Shown: one piece after another, positions 20,429 to 29,100 of the stretch | Position numbering within the stretch: the stretch's first letter is position 1 | Layout of the letters: every line of letters begins with the position of its first letter | Source: Microglena sp. YARC | Lineage: Eukaryota > Chlorophyta > Chlorophyceae > Chlamydomonadales > Chlamydomonadaceae | DNA length: 64,000 bases | Assembly: GCA_022414725.1 (NCBI GenBank) | Contig: CM039466.1 | Coordinates: forward strand, 10,765,247 to 10,829,246 | Direction: 5' to 3' | Position numbers and translations under genes: made by a program | Notes under the pieces: generated by a model | Seen by the model: only the letters and a program-made list of their open reading frames with translations | Databases searched by the model: none | What the model was told of the DNA's origin: nothing

Positions 20429-21308
20429 CCACCCACCTGTGCATCTGCCAACAAGGCAAACCACCGCACCATTCACCCCCCCCCCACACACACATACCCA
20501 GGCAAGAAACATTGTTTGCAAAGCCTCCCAACTCAAATTATCTTGCCTGAACCTAAACAGAGTTGCATCCACACTGACCTGAACTGAACTGAACTGAGCT
20601 GAACTGATGTGACCTGACCTGACCTGACCTGACCTGACCTGACCTGACCTGACCTGACCTGACCTGACCTGACCTGACCTGACCTGACCTGACCTGACCT
20701 GACCTGACCTAGCCTGACCTGACCTGACCTGACCTGACCTGACCTGACCTGACCTGACAGGCATGGGAGTTTTCTGTGATGGCGTAGTTCCAGTTGGATC
20801 TGTCGTCGCAATGGTTCCTGGCGTGGTGTATGCTCGCACGCAGTACCAACACATGAAGAACTACCCAAGGTGAGAAGCAGCACCAACACATGAAATACTA
20901 AAACACGCAGTACCAATACATGAGTACTAACACACGCAGTGCCAACACATGAAGTACTAACCCAGGTGAGTAGCTTAGGAGGTAGTGCTTAGGGTTAAGG
21001 GTTTAGGGGGTTAAACTTAGGAGGCAGTGCTTAGAATTTAGGGTTCAGGGGGTTCAGCTTAGGAGGTAGTGCTTAGGGTTTAAGGTTTAGGGGGTTAAGC
21101 TTAGGAGGTAGTGCTTAGGGTTGCGGGTTTAGGGGGTTAAACTTAGGAGGTAGTGCTTAGGGTTTAGGGTTTAAGGGGGTTAAACGTAGGAAGTTGTGCT
21201 TAGGGTTTAGGGTTTAGGGGTATTAACTTGGGAAGCTGCCTTTCAAGACAGCGCAAGGAGTTGTTCCACTTTTTTTTATTATTAGTAGTATTAGTATTAG
21301 TATTAGTA

Positions 21309-21346
<38 letters not shown>

Positions 21347-23994
21347 AGCGCAAGGATTTTGTTCCATTTTAATTTAATTTATTCGATTATTATCTTATAT
21401 TAATCTCATTTGAGACACTTGTAATAATATTATTAGTATTATTAATATAATTATCTAACTAATTTAATGAGTTGTATTATTTAATTGTCTAATTAATTTA
21501 ATTTTCATTATTATTTGATTGATCTCATATGAGAACTATTAGTATCATTCATTTAATTGTATATTTTATTACACATTATTATTGAATTGATCTCATATGA
21601 GACAACTACCGTACTGCAGCAAAAAATCACGCTTGGAAATATGTTACGGTCATTTTTAGGGGTTTTGTTATAATTTGGCGTTTTACATCTACCATTTTTT
21701 CCAGATTAATATAGTTCGACTTGACACATTTGATGGTTCTAATTTCAATAAAATATATTTATGCAACTGAATGTTTATACTTCAACGTGTAATTTTGGTT
21801 CATGGCCTGTTCTATATAGCGCAATACCGTCTTGTGATAACATTGTGTACCCATGAGTGTAGTGTAGGTAGTAGTGTTCATACATCCCATACCGTATTTA
21901 CTCAGCTTGCAGAAGTGCAGACAGTGGGCAGCCTGAAAGATGATAGCCCCCCCAGTCAAACTAGATTCAAGCGTGACTCAACTCAACTCAACTCAACTCA
22001 ACTCAACTCAACTCAACTCAACTCAACTCAACTCAACTCAACTCAACTCAAAAGGAGTTTTAATGTGGGAAGACACCAATACTTTCATGTTGGGCTTGGA
22101 CAAATATCCACTCGTATATATTTACTTGACTTGCAGGCAGTGAGCATATTTAATTGCAGAGCACACCCACAAATTGGCAGATTCTGTTACTGTGACCCTG
22201 AAAGTTGATAGTCCATGTTATCAAACTGACTGGCCTAACATACATTCACTCTGACCCTGACAGATGATAGTCCATGTTATCAAACTGACTGGCCTAATCT
22301 ACATTCACTGTGACCCTGACAGATGATAGTCCATGTTATCAAACTGACTGACCTAATTTACATCCATAGTACCATAAGTGTTGTGATCATCCATAGGTAG
22401 GGGTCAGCTATGTAATATAATATTAGTTAATAAATAATATTAAATAATATTATATAATAATAGTCAGACGAGCCGTCTCACCAGAATTTCGAATTTATTT
22501 GAAAAACTAATATTATTGTGACACTGAAATAATATTAGTTAATATAAGTTTTTCAAACACTAATATAAGTTGCCGTTCCCTATTCATACGTGTTGTGATC
22601 ATCCATACAAGCAATGGTCGTGCTATCCCCCTACACTGAAAGTTGATAGCCTATGTAATCAATCTAAACAGGACAGTCAGTACCAGGGTACTACAAAGCG
22701 CGTGCAGCAGCGCGGTGCCGCGCGGCCTTTTTTAGCCCCTCTGTGCAGTTTTTTCAACTCCCTGTGGGCGCAGCGCGCAGTTTTTGCGCTTTTTGCACTA
22801 AAATGCGCTGACCAATCTAACGTTTGTGCGCTTTAAGCGCTGACCAATTTGGCAAGAAGTAGTACCCGGGTCAGTAGGTGACATGGTTCTAGGATCTGCA
22901 AGTGTGGGTAGAGAGTACCACCACCAACAACCATCACCCACCACCAACCACCACCAATCACCAACCACCACCAACAACCAACAACCACCACCAACCACCA
23001 CCAACCACCACCAATCACCACCCACCACCAACCACCACCACCAACCACCACCAATCACCAACCACCACCAACCACCACCAACAACCACCAACAACCACCA
23101 ACAACGACCCACAGTGAGTCCCCCTTGCTTGAGTCCCCCTGATGAGTGCCCCATGTATGGGCTATGTATATGGGCTACCATACACTGGGTAGAGAGTACT
23201 CTGGATTTAAGCCACACCATTATCTTGCTATAACTATGCTTAATACTTAACTATGCTGAACTAAACTCAACTATACTTAATACCATACTTATATCAGTAT
23301 CTTGCTATAACTATGAACCACAGTAATACATTAAATCGTAAACATCAACACATCTAACCATCAGATAATCTCTGGGCCAGTTAATCTGAGTTTGAGGACC
23401 TGCTAACCACACCTCACCTCTCCACACACCACTCCACACCACACCTCACCACACCACACCACCACACCTCACTACACCACACCACACTACACTACACCTC
23501 ACTACACCTCACCACAACACAACACAACACAACACAACATAAATCGCCACACCACACCACACCTCACAACACAACACAACACAACAACACTCTGCACCTC
23601 AACACACGCCACATCAACACACCACACACCTCACCACACCTCACCACACCACGCCACAGCTCACCTCACCTCACCACACAACACCATACCTCACCTCATT
23701 ACAGCACACAACACCTCACCACAAAACACCACACGTCACCTCATTACAGCACACAACACCACACCACACCACAGCTGACCTCACCTCACCTCACCACACC
23801 ACTCCACACCACACCACCACACACCACATCTCACTACACCTCACCACACCACCACACAACACACAACACCTCACCACAAACACCACACCCACACCTGTGA
23901 TCTCTCCCACACCTGCCCAGGATTGATCTTGATAATCCTTATCTGAGTAGTCGGTATGACATGGCCATCGTAGATTCAAAGCCCTGGGCTTCAG
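10842..23994 (+). CDS. SETD9: SETD9-like SET-domain protein, 3'-partial, one candidate plus five exons
   Basis: Exons 10842-11036 (candidate), 11906-12007, 15740-15828, 17634-17740, 20761-20869 and 23921-23994 join in one frame (phases 0, 0, 2, 1, 2). The strongest evidence is LGFGL..QKSSIQHPHAGMGVFCDGV, PVGSVVAMVPGVVYART and NPYL.....AIVDSKPW, which follow the order and spacing of animal and plant SETD9 (LGFS...SSLISAGKGVF, PKG.VV.MYPGTVY, NPF.FRCLDGVLIDG). G.GVF is SET motif I, which contributes to binding S-adenosylmethionine. The upstream helical part (LLEEAQQLKHEHR) matches the SETD9 pre-SET region. The rest of the SET domain, with the NHxC-like and ExLxxxY motifs, is absent; it would lie past the satellite or be lost. 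Substrate unknown. Confidence 0.75.
11116..11134. repeat. Poly-C run
   Basis: Homopolymer of about 19 C. Confidence 0.9.
11395..11486 (+). repeat. TGCATGYTGTACA repeat
   Basis: Three copies of an approximately 30-bp unit, GCATGYTGTACARSAAYGRG-like. Confidence 0.7.
11487..11558. repeat. 43-nt poly-C run followed by (CCA)n
   Basis: An uninterrupted C tract, then about nine CCA units. The G-rich complement could fold as a quadruplex. Such runs are also prone to length errors. Confidence 0.95.
11600..11750 (+). repeat. AAAGGGTGC-type tandem repeat
   Basis: Four units of about 30-35 bp with GAAAGGG.GCTTTTTG.....GTGCATATTT; intronic, next to the acceptor echo. Confidence 0.6.
11783..11811 (+). 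pseudogene. Acceptor-side echo of SETD9-like exon 2
   Basis: GTGGCTGCAG then GGAGATTCCTTGCCCACGTG, about 123 bp before the functional acceptor and with the same preceding TCATA.CCTC.GTGGCTGCAG. The coding part breaks after TGCCCAGAAA. Confidence 0.8.
11906..12007 (+). CDS. SETD9: SETD9-like exon 2
   Basis: Acceptor GTGGCTGCAG, 34 codons (GDSLPTSAQKLYVQNHVRQQ then IGQMAFSIHNALAQ), donor GCACAG|GTACTT, phase 0 on both sides. This is the only copy with the full exon; eight partial copies of its end follow. Confidence 0.72.
12137..12352 (+). mobile_element. Interspersed family A copy
   Basis: TTTTTTGGCGGAGCCCCCTC to CGCTCCATAGAACTTGTTTT, inserted within an exon 2 echo unit. Confidence 0.8.
12365..12530. 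repeat. GATATGGTATGG repeat with (TA)n
   Basis: Imperfect GATATGGTATGGAATTTCAC units around a (TA)n core at about 12427-12448. Confidence 0.8.
12544..12650 (-). mobile_element. Interspersed family B copy (reverse)
   Basis: TTACAGTCCAGGGGTATGCC ... CAACCGTGACAGGAAGGGCT ... GAACCTCAAACAATCTGG. Confidence 0.75.
13880..13985 (+). repeat. Interspersed family H copy
   Basis: GTTATGAAAGGAATTTCACT, CAGGAGGTGGGTCTCCC, GAGGATTCAGTTTG and GTTGCCACTCCTACA recur at 60620-60728. Confidence 0.65.
14025..14236 (+). mobile_element. Interspersed family A copy
   Basis: GCTTTTTGGCAGAGCCCCCC to GACGCTGCATAGGACTTGTC; the family C copy begins at the next base. Confidence 0.8.
14237..14515. mobile_element. Foldback MITE family C copy containing family F
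   Basis: Left TTTTCAGCCACGAGCAATAG with CTTCTAGGGAGC; right GGAGCTGCCTAGAAGGTACT with GCTCGTAGCTGAAAAG. The interior is enlarged by a family F segment (about 14305-14400), a nested arrangement. Confidence 0.75.
14620..15300 (+). repeat. 48-bp minisatellite of two ~24-bp halves
   Basis: Units GTGTTGATGTGTACACAAAC + ATATGTATTGATGTGTACC + AACAAGAAT, about 8 regular copies in the core with variant flanks. Since 48 is divisible by 3, all frames on both strands stay open. The motif continues as the intron end just before each of the three exon 3 acceptors. Confidence 0.95.
15306..15688 (+). pseudogene. Two extra copies of SETD9-like exon 3
   Basis: GCCGGTGACAGCACAGCAGC starts a copy at 15306 (after TGTTACAG), and GCGGGTGACAGCACAGCAGC one at 15596 (after TGTTGTAG). 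Both are open through LLEEA.QLKHEH but end at non-equivalent GT sites that shift phase relative to exon 4. Alternative exon use is possible but would break the frame. Confidence 0.8.
15740..15828 (+). CDS. SETD9: SETD9-like exon 3
   Basis: Acceptor TTGTGCAG; 29 codons plus two bases: AGDSTAAANLLEEAQQLK then HEHRISGKQIR. Donor ACGTAG|GTGAGG, phase 2. Chosen over the two upstream copies because only its donor gives the phase needed by exon 4. Confidence 0.75.
15838..16290 (+). repeat. GATGGGGTGG-rich repeat
   Basis: Purine/T tract of GGGATGGGGTGGGG units starting a few bases after the exon 3 donor. The G-rich sense strand could form quadruplexes in RNA. Confidence 0.9.
16290..17215 (+). repeat. 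Tandem repeat, about 155-bp period, six units
   Basis: CTGAGTCTGCACCTGTGGCC and close variants recur at about 16446, 16605, 16760, 16916 and 17069. The same motif occurs at 17421 and 17574, just before exon 4 acceptors, so the unit is an amplified intron 3' end. Confidence 0.88.
17234..17560 (+). pseudogene. Two acceptor-side echoes of SETD9-like exon 4 with GATGGG repeats
   Basis: CACTTCTCTCACAG then ATTGTCCTCAGATGC occurs with exon starts at about 17250 and 17484, as at the functional 17634. Each copy dissolves after about 15 bases into GATGCGATGGGATGGGATG repeats. Confidence 0.85.
17634..17740 (+). CDS. SETD9: SETD9-like exon 4
   Basis: Acceptor TCTCTCACAG; the first base completes Arg, then 35 codons (LSSDTLDRDGLSHLVRND, LGFGLKLQKSSIQHPHA), then G. 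The donor is GCTG|GTAAGT. It carries the conserved LGF motif that precedes the SET domain in SETD9. Confidence 0.8.
17741..18055 (+). pseudogene. Two donor-side echoes of SETD9-like exon 4, with AACCCTAA-like tracts
   Basis: Exon-end copies finish at 17852 (CACAAGCTG|GTAAGT) and 17940 (CATAAGCTG|GTAAGT); the second also keeps GGGTCGAGACTTCAAAAGTC. ACCCTTACCTTAAAC / ACCCTAAACC tracts follow at about 17770-17830 and 17950-18055, resembling green-type telomere sequence. Confidence 0.8.
18150..18425 (+). repeat. TCTATG/TCTGTG hexanucleotide repeat
   Basis: TATGTCTATGTCTGTG units; intronic. Confidence 0.92.
18464..19136 (+). pseudogene. Coding-like segment split by repeat insertions
   Basis: An open frame (MEMDIGVGEAEQSIAA..., 18464-18604) ends in GWEEFLIGAY. 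The same frame resumes after a near-repeat, WWEECLIGAY, at 18955-18984 and reads KGTKGGEDAQQDFLDLLLCR to about 19136. In between lie truncated family A and B copies (18605-18955). No family recognised. It sits inside the SETD9-like intron 4, so a nested gene remnant or chance frame are both possible. Confidence 0.3.
18612..18955 (+). mobile_element. Nested family A and B copies
   Basis: A truncated A start (18615-18658), then a full A copy (about 18690-18902, TTTTTTGGCAGAGCCCCCTC to GACGCTGCATAGGACTTGTT), then a family B part (18905-18952). The composite is flanked by direct repeats of about 30 bp (18574-18604 and 18954-18984). Confidence 0.75.
19147..19350 (+). repeat. About 40-bp repeat, three copies, plus TA-rich
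   Basis: AAATTCTCAGTGTTTTCTTT followed by ATATATTGTAGAAAATGA at 19147, 19255 and 19313, with TATATATTG tracts. Confidence 0.8.
19361..19500 (+). mobile_element. Interspersed family B copy (well preserved)
   Basis: GTAGCATGAACTCAGGGCCC to GGACTGTAACATACATACAG. A good reference copy for the family. Confidence 0.8.
19502..19720. repeat. Family C fragment plus family F copy
   Basis: 19502-19635 matches the family C interior without ends; 19643-19720 is family F (AACTTGGTTATG...CAGCAATTTGGCTGC...TCGGCAGTAAG). Confidence 0.6.
19736..19925 (-). mobile_element. tRNA-derived SINE-like element (reverse)
   Basis: On the minus strand a box-A-like TGGCGGAGGTAAG is followed, within tRNA distance, by a good T-arm, GGGGGTTCGACTCCCCC (5-bp stem, TTCGACT loop = box B). 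The body TCAACCGCGATGGTAGCTT...AAGCTCCCTTAA.ACCACG is shared with 59130-59280 and 59660-59830. The anticodon arm is not convincing, so this is not a functional tRNA. Confidence 0.55.
19970..20118 (+). mobile_element. SINE-like tail segment, second copy
   Basis: Nearly identical to 10168-10318, ending AACATGTAATGTAA. Confidence 0.55.
20338..20424. repeat. Poly-C and (CA)n microsatellite
   Basis: About 19 C, then about 30 CA units. Confidence 0.95.
20583..20758 (+). repeat. (GACCT)n pentanucleotide array up to the exon 5 acceptor
   Basis: About 30 GACCT units with a few GAACT/AGCCT variants. The last unit reads GACAG and supplies the acceptor AG of exon 5 at 20759-20760. Confidence 0.95.
20761..20869 (+). 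CDS. SETD9: SETD9-like exon 5 (SET motif I)
   Basis: The acceptor GACCTGACAG is made by the pentanucleotide array. GC completes Gly, then 35 codons: MGVFCDGVVPVGSVVAMVPG, VVYARTQYQHMKNYP, plus AG. Donor CCAAG|GTGAGA. It encodes the start of the SET domain. Confidence 0.85.
20870..20970 (+). pseudogene. Three donor-side echoes of SETD9-like exon 5, about 30-bp period
   Basis: AGCACCAACACATGAAATAC, AGTACCAATACATGAGTAC and AGTGCCAACACATGAAGTAC copy the end of exon 5. The last ends CCCAG|GTGAGT, a stronger donor than the functional one, but TACTAAC puts a stop in the frame. Confidence 0.85.
20985..21232 (+). repeat. About 54-bp tandem repeat with TTTAGGG-like content, 5 units
   Basis: Units TTAGGAGGTAGTGCTTAGGG + TTTAGGGTTTAGGGGGTTAA. 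Resembles degenerate telomere-type sequence, but the 54-bp structure shows it is an intronic tandem array. Confidence 0.88.
21233..21750. other. AT-rich intronic sequence with (TTA)n
   Basis: TTATTATTA at about 21270-21345, and repeated GATCTCATATGAGA-like palindromic segments at about 21405, 21521 and 21589. No coding signal. Confidence 0.6.
21975..22050 (+). repeat. (ACTCA)n pentanucleotide repeat
   Basis: About 15 perfect units; intronic. Confidence 0.95.
22190..22350 (+). repeat. 59-bp tandem repeat, three units
   Basis: GATAGTCCATGTTATCAAAC recurs at about 22207, 22266 and 22325; a related fragment lies at about 22640. Confidence 0.88.
22390..22680. other. AT-rich intronic sequence
   Basis: AATATTAATAATA-type sequence; nothing else recognised. 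Confidence 0.5.
22684..22870. mobile_element. MITE-like element D copy
   Basis: Ends CAGGGTACTACAAAG and AAGTAGTACCCGG; interior GCGCTTTAAGCGC and CCTGTGGGCGCAG. Good intact copy. Confidence 0.8.
22915..23106 (+). repeat. CCACCAAC repeat
   Basis: ACCACCAACCACCACCAATC units; intronic. Confidence 0.92.
23400..23895 (+). repeat. CACCACACCTCACC repeat
   Basis: C/A-rich tract up to about 25 bp before the exon 6 acceptor. Confidence 0.9.
23921..23994 (+). CDS. SETD9: SETD9-like exon 6
   Basis: Acceptor CCTGCCCAG; G completes Arg, then 24 codons IDLDNPYLSSRYDMAIVDSK PWAS, then G. Donor CTTCAG|GTGAGT. DNPYL...YD.AIVD aligns with the GNPF.FRCLDGVLIDG segment of SETD9. Last exon identified. Confidence 0.78.
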
Positions 23995-24004
23995 GTGAGT
24001 TATG

Positions 24005-25141
24005 CATAAGTGTGTGTAGGTGTAGGTATGGGTGTAGGTATAGGTGTGTGTAGGTATAAGTGTGTGTAGGTATAAGCGTGTGTAGGTGTAAGTGTGTGTA
24101 GGTGTAGGTATAAGTGTGTGTAGGTGTAGGTGTAAGTGTGTGTAGGTGTAAGTGTGTGTAGGTGTAAGTGTGTGTAGGTGTAGGTATACGTGTGTGTAGG
24201 TTTAAGTGTGTGTAGGTGTAAGTGTGTGTAGGTGTAGGTATAAGTGTGTGTAGGTGTAGGTGTAAGTGTGTGTAGGTGTAGGTATAAGTGTGTGTAGGTT
24301 TAAGTGTGTGTAGGTGTAGGTATACGTGTGTGTAGGTGTAGGTGTAGGTATACATGTTTGTAGGGGTAGGTGTTTGTAGGTGTTTGGTATAAGTGAGTGG
24401 AGGTGTAGGGGTTTGTAGGTGTAGGTATAAGTGTGTTTATGTGTAGGTGTTTGTAGGTGTAGTTATAAGTGTGTGTAGGTTTAAGTGTTTGTAGGTTAGG
24501 TATAAGTGTGTGGAGGTGTAGTTATAAGTGTGTGTAGGTTTAAGTGTTTGTAGGTTTGGTATAAGTGTGTGTAGGTGTAGGTATAAGTGTGTGCAGGTGT
24601 AATTGTTTGTAGGTGTAGGTAGAAGAGTGTGTTGGTGTTAGTGTTTGTAGGTGCAGGTATACGTGTGTGTAGGTGTAGGTGTTTGTAGGTGTAAGTGTGT
24701 GCAGGTGTAAGTGTGTGTAGGTGTAGGCATATGTGTGTGTAGGTGTAGGTATAAGTGTGTGCAGGTGTAAGTGTTTATAGGTGTAGGTATAAGTGTGTGT
24801 AGGTGTAGGTATAAGTGTGTGTAGGTGTAGGTATAAGTGTGTGTAGGTGTAGGTATAAGTGTGTGTAGGTGTAGGTAAAAGTGTGTGCAGGTGTAAGTGT
24901 TTGTAGGTGTTAGTAGGTGTAGGTATAAGTGTGTGTAGGTGTAGGTATAAGTTTGTGTAGGTGTAGGTATAAGTGTGTGCAGGTGTAAGTGTTTGTAGGT
25001 GTTAGTAGATGTAGGTATAAGTGTGTGTAGGTGTAGGTATAAGAGTTTGTAGGTGTAGGTATAAGTGTGTGCAGGTGTAGGTGTAGGTGTAGGTATAAGT
25101 GTGTGCAGGTGTAAGTGTTTGTAGGTGTAGGTATAAGTGTG
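24005..25141 (+). repeat. GTGTAGGTGTAGGTATAA repeat, 1.1 kb
   Basis: G/T-rich array beginning about 10 bp after the exon 6 donor and ending exactly at the exon 6 echo. Confidence 0.95.
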
Positions 25142-25197
25142 TTATCTGAGTAGTCGGTATGACATGGCCATCTTAGATTCAAAGCCCTGGACTTCAG
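25142..25197 (+). pseudogene. Donor-side echo of SETD9-like exon 6
   Basis: TTATCTGAGTAGTCGGTATG...TCAAAGCCCTGGACTTCAG|GTGAGTCATG, with two substitutions against the functional exon end. It lacks the exon start. Confidence 0.9.
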
Positions 25198-25221
25198 GTG
25201 AGTCATGGAAGCTGCCTAAAT

Positions 25222-25272
25222 ATTGTTTGGGGTTCAGTTCATCCGTGCTTCTTCTTTTTAGGCCATCCTCGA
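25222..25272 (+). repeat. Family B fragment
   Basis: TGTTTGGGGTTCAGTTCATC ... CTTTTTAGGCCATCCTC. Confidence 0.6.
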
Positions 25273-25314
25273 GGGGGGGGACGCTATAAGTAGGTTAAGG
25301 ATCTCTATCCATCA

Positions 25315-25725
25315 TTTACAGTAATTTGAGGGGTGGTTGTTGGTGGTTGGTGGGTGTTGGAGTGGGAAGGGAAGGTTTTTGTGCGAGTGACTTGGGGCTT
25401 GTGGGCAAGAGGGGTGGTTGTTGGTGGTTGGTATCTATCATATACAGGGATTCAATTGCTGGTGGTAGCTATTGGTGGTGATTAATATTGGTGGTGATAA
25501 ATAAAAATGGTGACAGACATTAATGGTGATAGATATTGGTGGTGATGGATATTGGTGGTGATGGATATAAATGGTGAATTGGTGATAGATATTGGTGGTG
25601 ATAATTATAAATGGTGATAGATATTAATAGTGATCAATATTGGTGGTGATATATACAAATGGTCACCGATATTAATGGCGATATATATTAATAGTGATCA
25701 AGATTGGTGGTGATTGACATGGTGT
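25315..25725 (+). repeat. GATATTGGTGGTGATGGATA-type repeat
   Basis: Imperfect units of about 20-40 bp, intronic or intergenic. Confidence 0.85.
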
Positions 25726-25769
25726 TGCTCTAATTGTGGGGGCGCCGACATGACCATTTACATTTATTT

Positions 25770-26113
25770 TATATTTTCTCCCAGATATCTCCATTTGCTA
25801 TTTTTACATTTATTTACATTTCCCCCAGCATGTCTCCGTTTGCTCATTTTACATTTCTCCCACATATATCCATTTGCTCATTTACACGTATTTACATTTT
25901 CTCCATTTGCTCTACATTTCTCCATTTGCTCTACATTTTCTCCATTTGCTCTACATTTCTCCTCCATATCTCAATTTGCTCATTTTGCATTTATTTACAT
26001 TGTCTTTTACATATCTCAATTTGCTCATTTTACATACACCACGCACTTCAATCATTTTACATACACCACGCACTTCAATCATTTTACATACACCACGCAC
26101 TTCAATCATTTTA
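25770..26113 (+). repeat. Proto-satellite region: CCATTTGCTCTACATTT and 27-bp repeats
   Basis: Twenty-base CTCCATTTGCTCTACATTT units (about 25900-25965), then three 27-bp units ATTTTACATACACCACGCAC + TTCAATC (about 26028-26110). The wording ATTTGC..CTACATTT is that of the adjoining satellite, so this looks like its seed. Confidence 0.8.
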
Positions 26114-26170
26114 ATACCTTGGCTCCTTTTTCTTCCTACAAGTTATGCGTCTACCGAGGGCTCCTGTTTA

Positions 26171-29100
26171 TTTATCTACATTTGCATCCTTTCTTCTACA
26201 TTTAGCTACATGTATCTACATTTGCATCCTTTCTTCTACATTTATCTGCATGTATCTACATTTGCATACTTTCTTCTACATTTATCTACATGTATCTACA
26301 TTTGCATCCTTTCTTCTACATTTATCTACATGTATCTACATTTGCATCCTTTCTTCTACATTTATCTACATGTATCTACATTTGCATCCTTTCTTCTACA
26401 TTTATCTACATGTATCTACATTTGCATCCTTTCTTCTACATTTATCTACATGTATCTACATTTGCATCCTTTCTTCTACATTTATCTACATGTATCTACA
26501 TTTGCATCCTTTCTTCTACATTTATCTACATGTATCTACTTTCTTCTACATTACTATCTACTGCATGTATCTACTACATTTGCATCCTTTCTTCTACATT
26601 TATCTACATGTATCTACATTTGCATCCTCTTCTTACTATCTACATTTGTACATGTATCTACATTTGCATCCTTTCTTCTACATTTATCTACATGTATCTA
26701 CATTTGCATCCTTTCTTCTACATTTATCTACATGTATCTACATTTGCATCCTTTCTTCTACATTTATCTACATGTATCTACATTTGCATCCTTTCTTCTA
26801 CATTTATCTACATGTATCTACATTTGCATCCTTCTTCTACATTTATCTACATGTATCTACATTTGCATCCTTTCTTCTACATTTATCTACATGTATCTAC
26901 ATTTGCATCCTTTCTTCTACATTTATCTACATGTATCTACATTTGCATCCTTTCTTCTACATTTATCTACATGTATCTACATTTGCATCCTTTCTTCTAC
27001 ATTTATCTACATGTATCTACATTTGCATCCTTTCTTCTACATTTATCTACATGTATCTACATTTGCATCCTTTCTTCTACATTTATCTACATGTATCTAC
27101 ATTTGCATCCTTTCTTCTACATTATCTACATGTATCTACATTTGCATCCTTTCTTCTACATTTATCTACATGTATCTACATTGCATCCTTTCTTCTACAT
27201 TTAGCTACATGTATCTACATTTGCATCCTTTCTTCTACATTTATCTACATGTATCTACATTTGCATCCTTTCTTCTACATTTATCTACATGTATCTACAT
27301 TTGCATCCTTTCTTCTACATTTATCTACATGTATCTACATTTGCATCCTTTCTTCTACATTTATCTACATGTATCTACATTTGCATCCTTTCTTCTACAT
27401 TTATCTACATGTATCTACATTTGCATCCTTTCTTCTACATTTATCTACATGTATCTACATTTGCATCCTTTCTTCTACATTTATCTACATGTATCTACAT
27501 TTGCATCCTTTCTTCTACATTTATCTACATGTATCTACATTTGCATCCTTTCTTCTACATTTATCTACATGTATCTACATTTGCATCCTTTCTTCTACAT
27601 TTATCTACATGTATCTACATTTGCATCCTTTCTTCTACATTTATCTACATGTATCTACATTTGCATCCTTTCTTCTACATTTATCTACATGTATCTACAT
27701 TTGCATCCTTTCTTCTACATTTATCTACATGTATCTACATTTGCATCCTTTCTTCTACATTTATCTACATGTATCTACATTTGCATCCTTTCTTCTACAT
27801 TTATCTACATGTATCTACATTTGCATCCTTTCTTCTACATTTATCTACATGTATCTACATTTGCATCCTTTCTTCTACATTTATCTACATGTATCTACAT
27901 TTGCATCCTTTCTTCTACATTTATCTACATGTATCTACATTTGCATCCTTTCTTCTACATTTATCTACATGTATCTACATTTGCATCCTTTCTTCTACAT
28001 TTATCTACATGTATCTACATTTGCATCCTTTCTTCTACATTTATCTACATGTATCTACATTTGCATCCTTTCTTCTACATTTATCTACATGTATCTACAT
28101 TTGCATCCTTTCTTCTACATTTATCTACATGTATCTACATTTGCATCCTTTCTTCTACATTTATCTACATGTATCTACATTTGCATCCTTTCTTCTACAT
28201 TTATCTACATGTATCTACATTTGCATCCTTTCTTCTACATTTATCTACATGTATCTACATTTGCATCCTTTCTTCTACATTTATCTACATGTATCTACAT
28301 TTGCATCCTTTCTTCTACATTTATCTACATGTATCTACATTTGCATCCTTTCTTCTACATTTATCTACATGTATCTACATTTGCATCCTTTCTTCTACAT
28401 TTATCTACATGTATCTACATTTGCATCCTTTCTTCTACATTTATCTACATGTATCTACATTTGCATCCTTTCTTCTACATTTATCTACATGTATCTACAT
28501 TTGCATCCTTTCTTCTACATTTATCTACATGTATCTACATTTGCATCCTTTCTTCTACATTTATCTACATGTATCTACATTTGCATCCTTTCTTCTACAT
28601 TTATCTACATGTATCTACATTTGCATCCTTTCTTCTACATTTATCTACATGTATCTACATTTGCATCCTTTCTTCTACATTTATCTACATGTATCTACAT
28701 TTGCATCCTTTCTTCTACATTTATCTACATGTATCTACATTTGCATCCTTTCTTCTACATTTATCTACATGTATCTACATTTGCATCCTTTCTTCTACAT
28801 TTATCTACATGTATCTACATTTGCATCCTTTCTTCTACATTTATCTACATGTATCTACATTTGCATCCTTTCTTCTACATTTATCTACATGTATCTACAT
28901 TTGCATCCTTTCTTCTACATTTATCTACATGTATCTACATTTGCATCCTTTCTTCTACATTTATCTACATGTATCTACATTTGCATCCTTTCTTCTACAT
29001 TTATCTACATGTATCTACATTTGCATCCTTTCTTCTACATTTATCTACATGTATCTACATTTGCATCCTTTCTTCTACATTTATCTACATGTATCTACAT

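Noticed and set aside
20159..20916. Minus-strand frame rich in SGQVR repeats
   Set aside because: Translation of the GACCT array on the strand opposite exon 5.
23939..25206. Minus-strand TYTYTHLHLH frames
   Set aside because: Opposite-strand reading of the GTGTAGG repeat and exon 6 copies.
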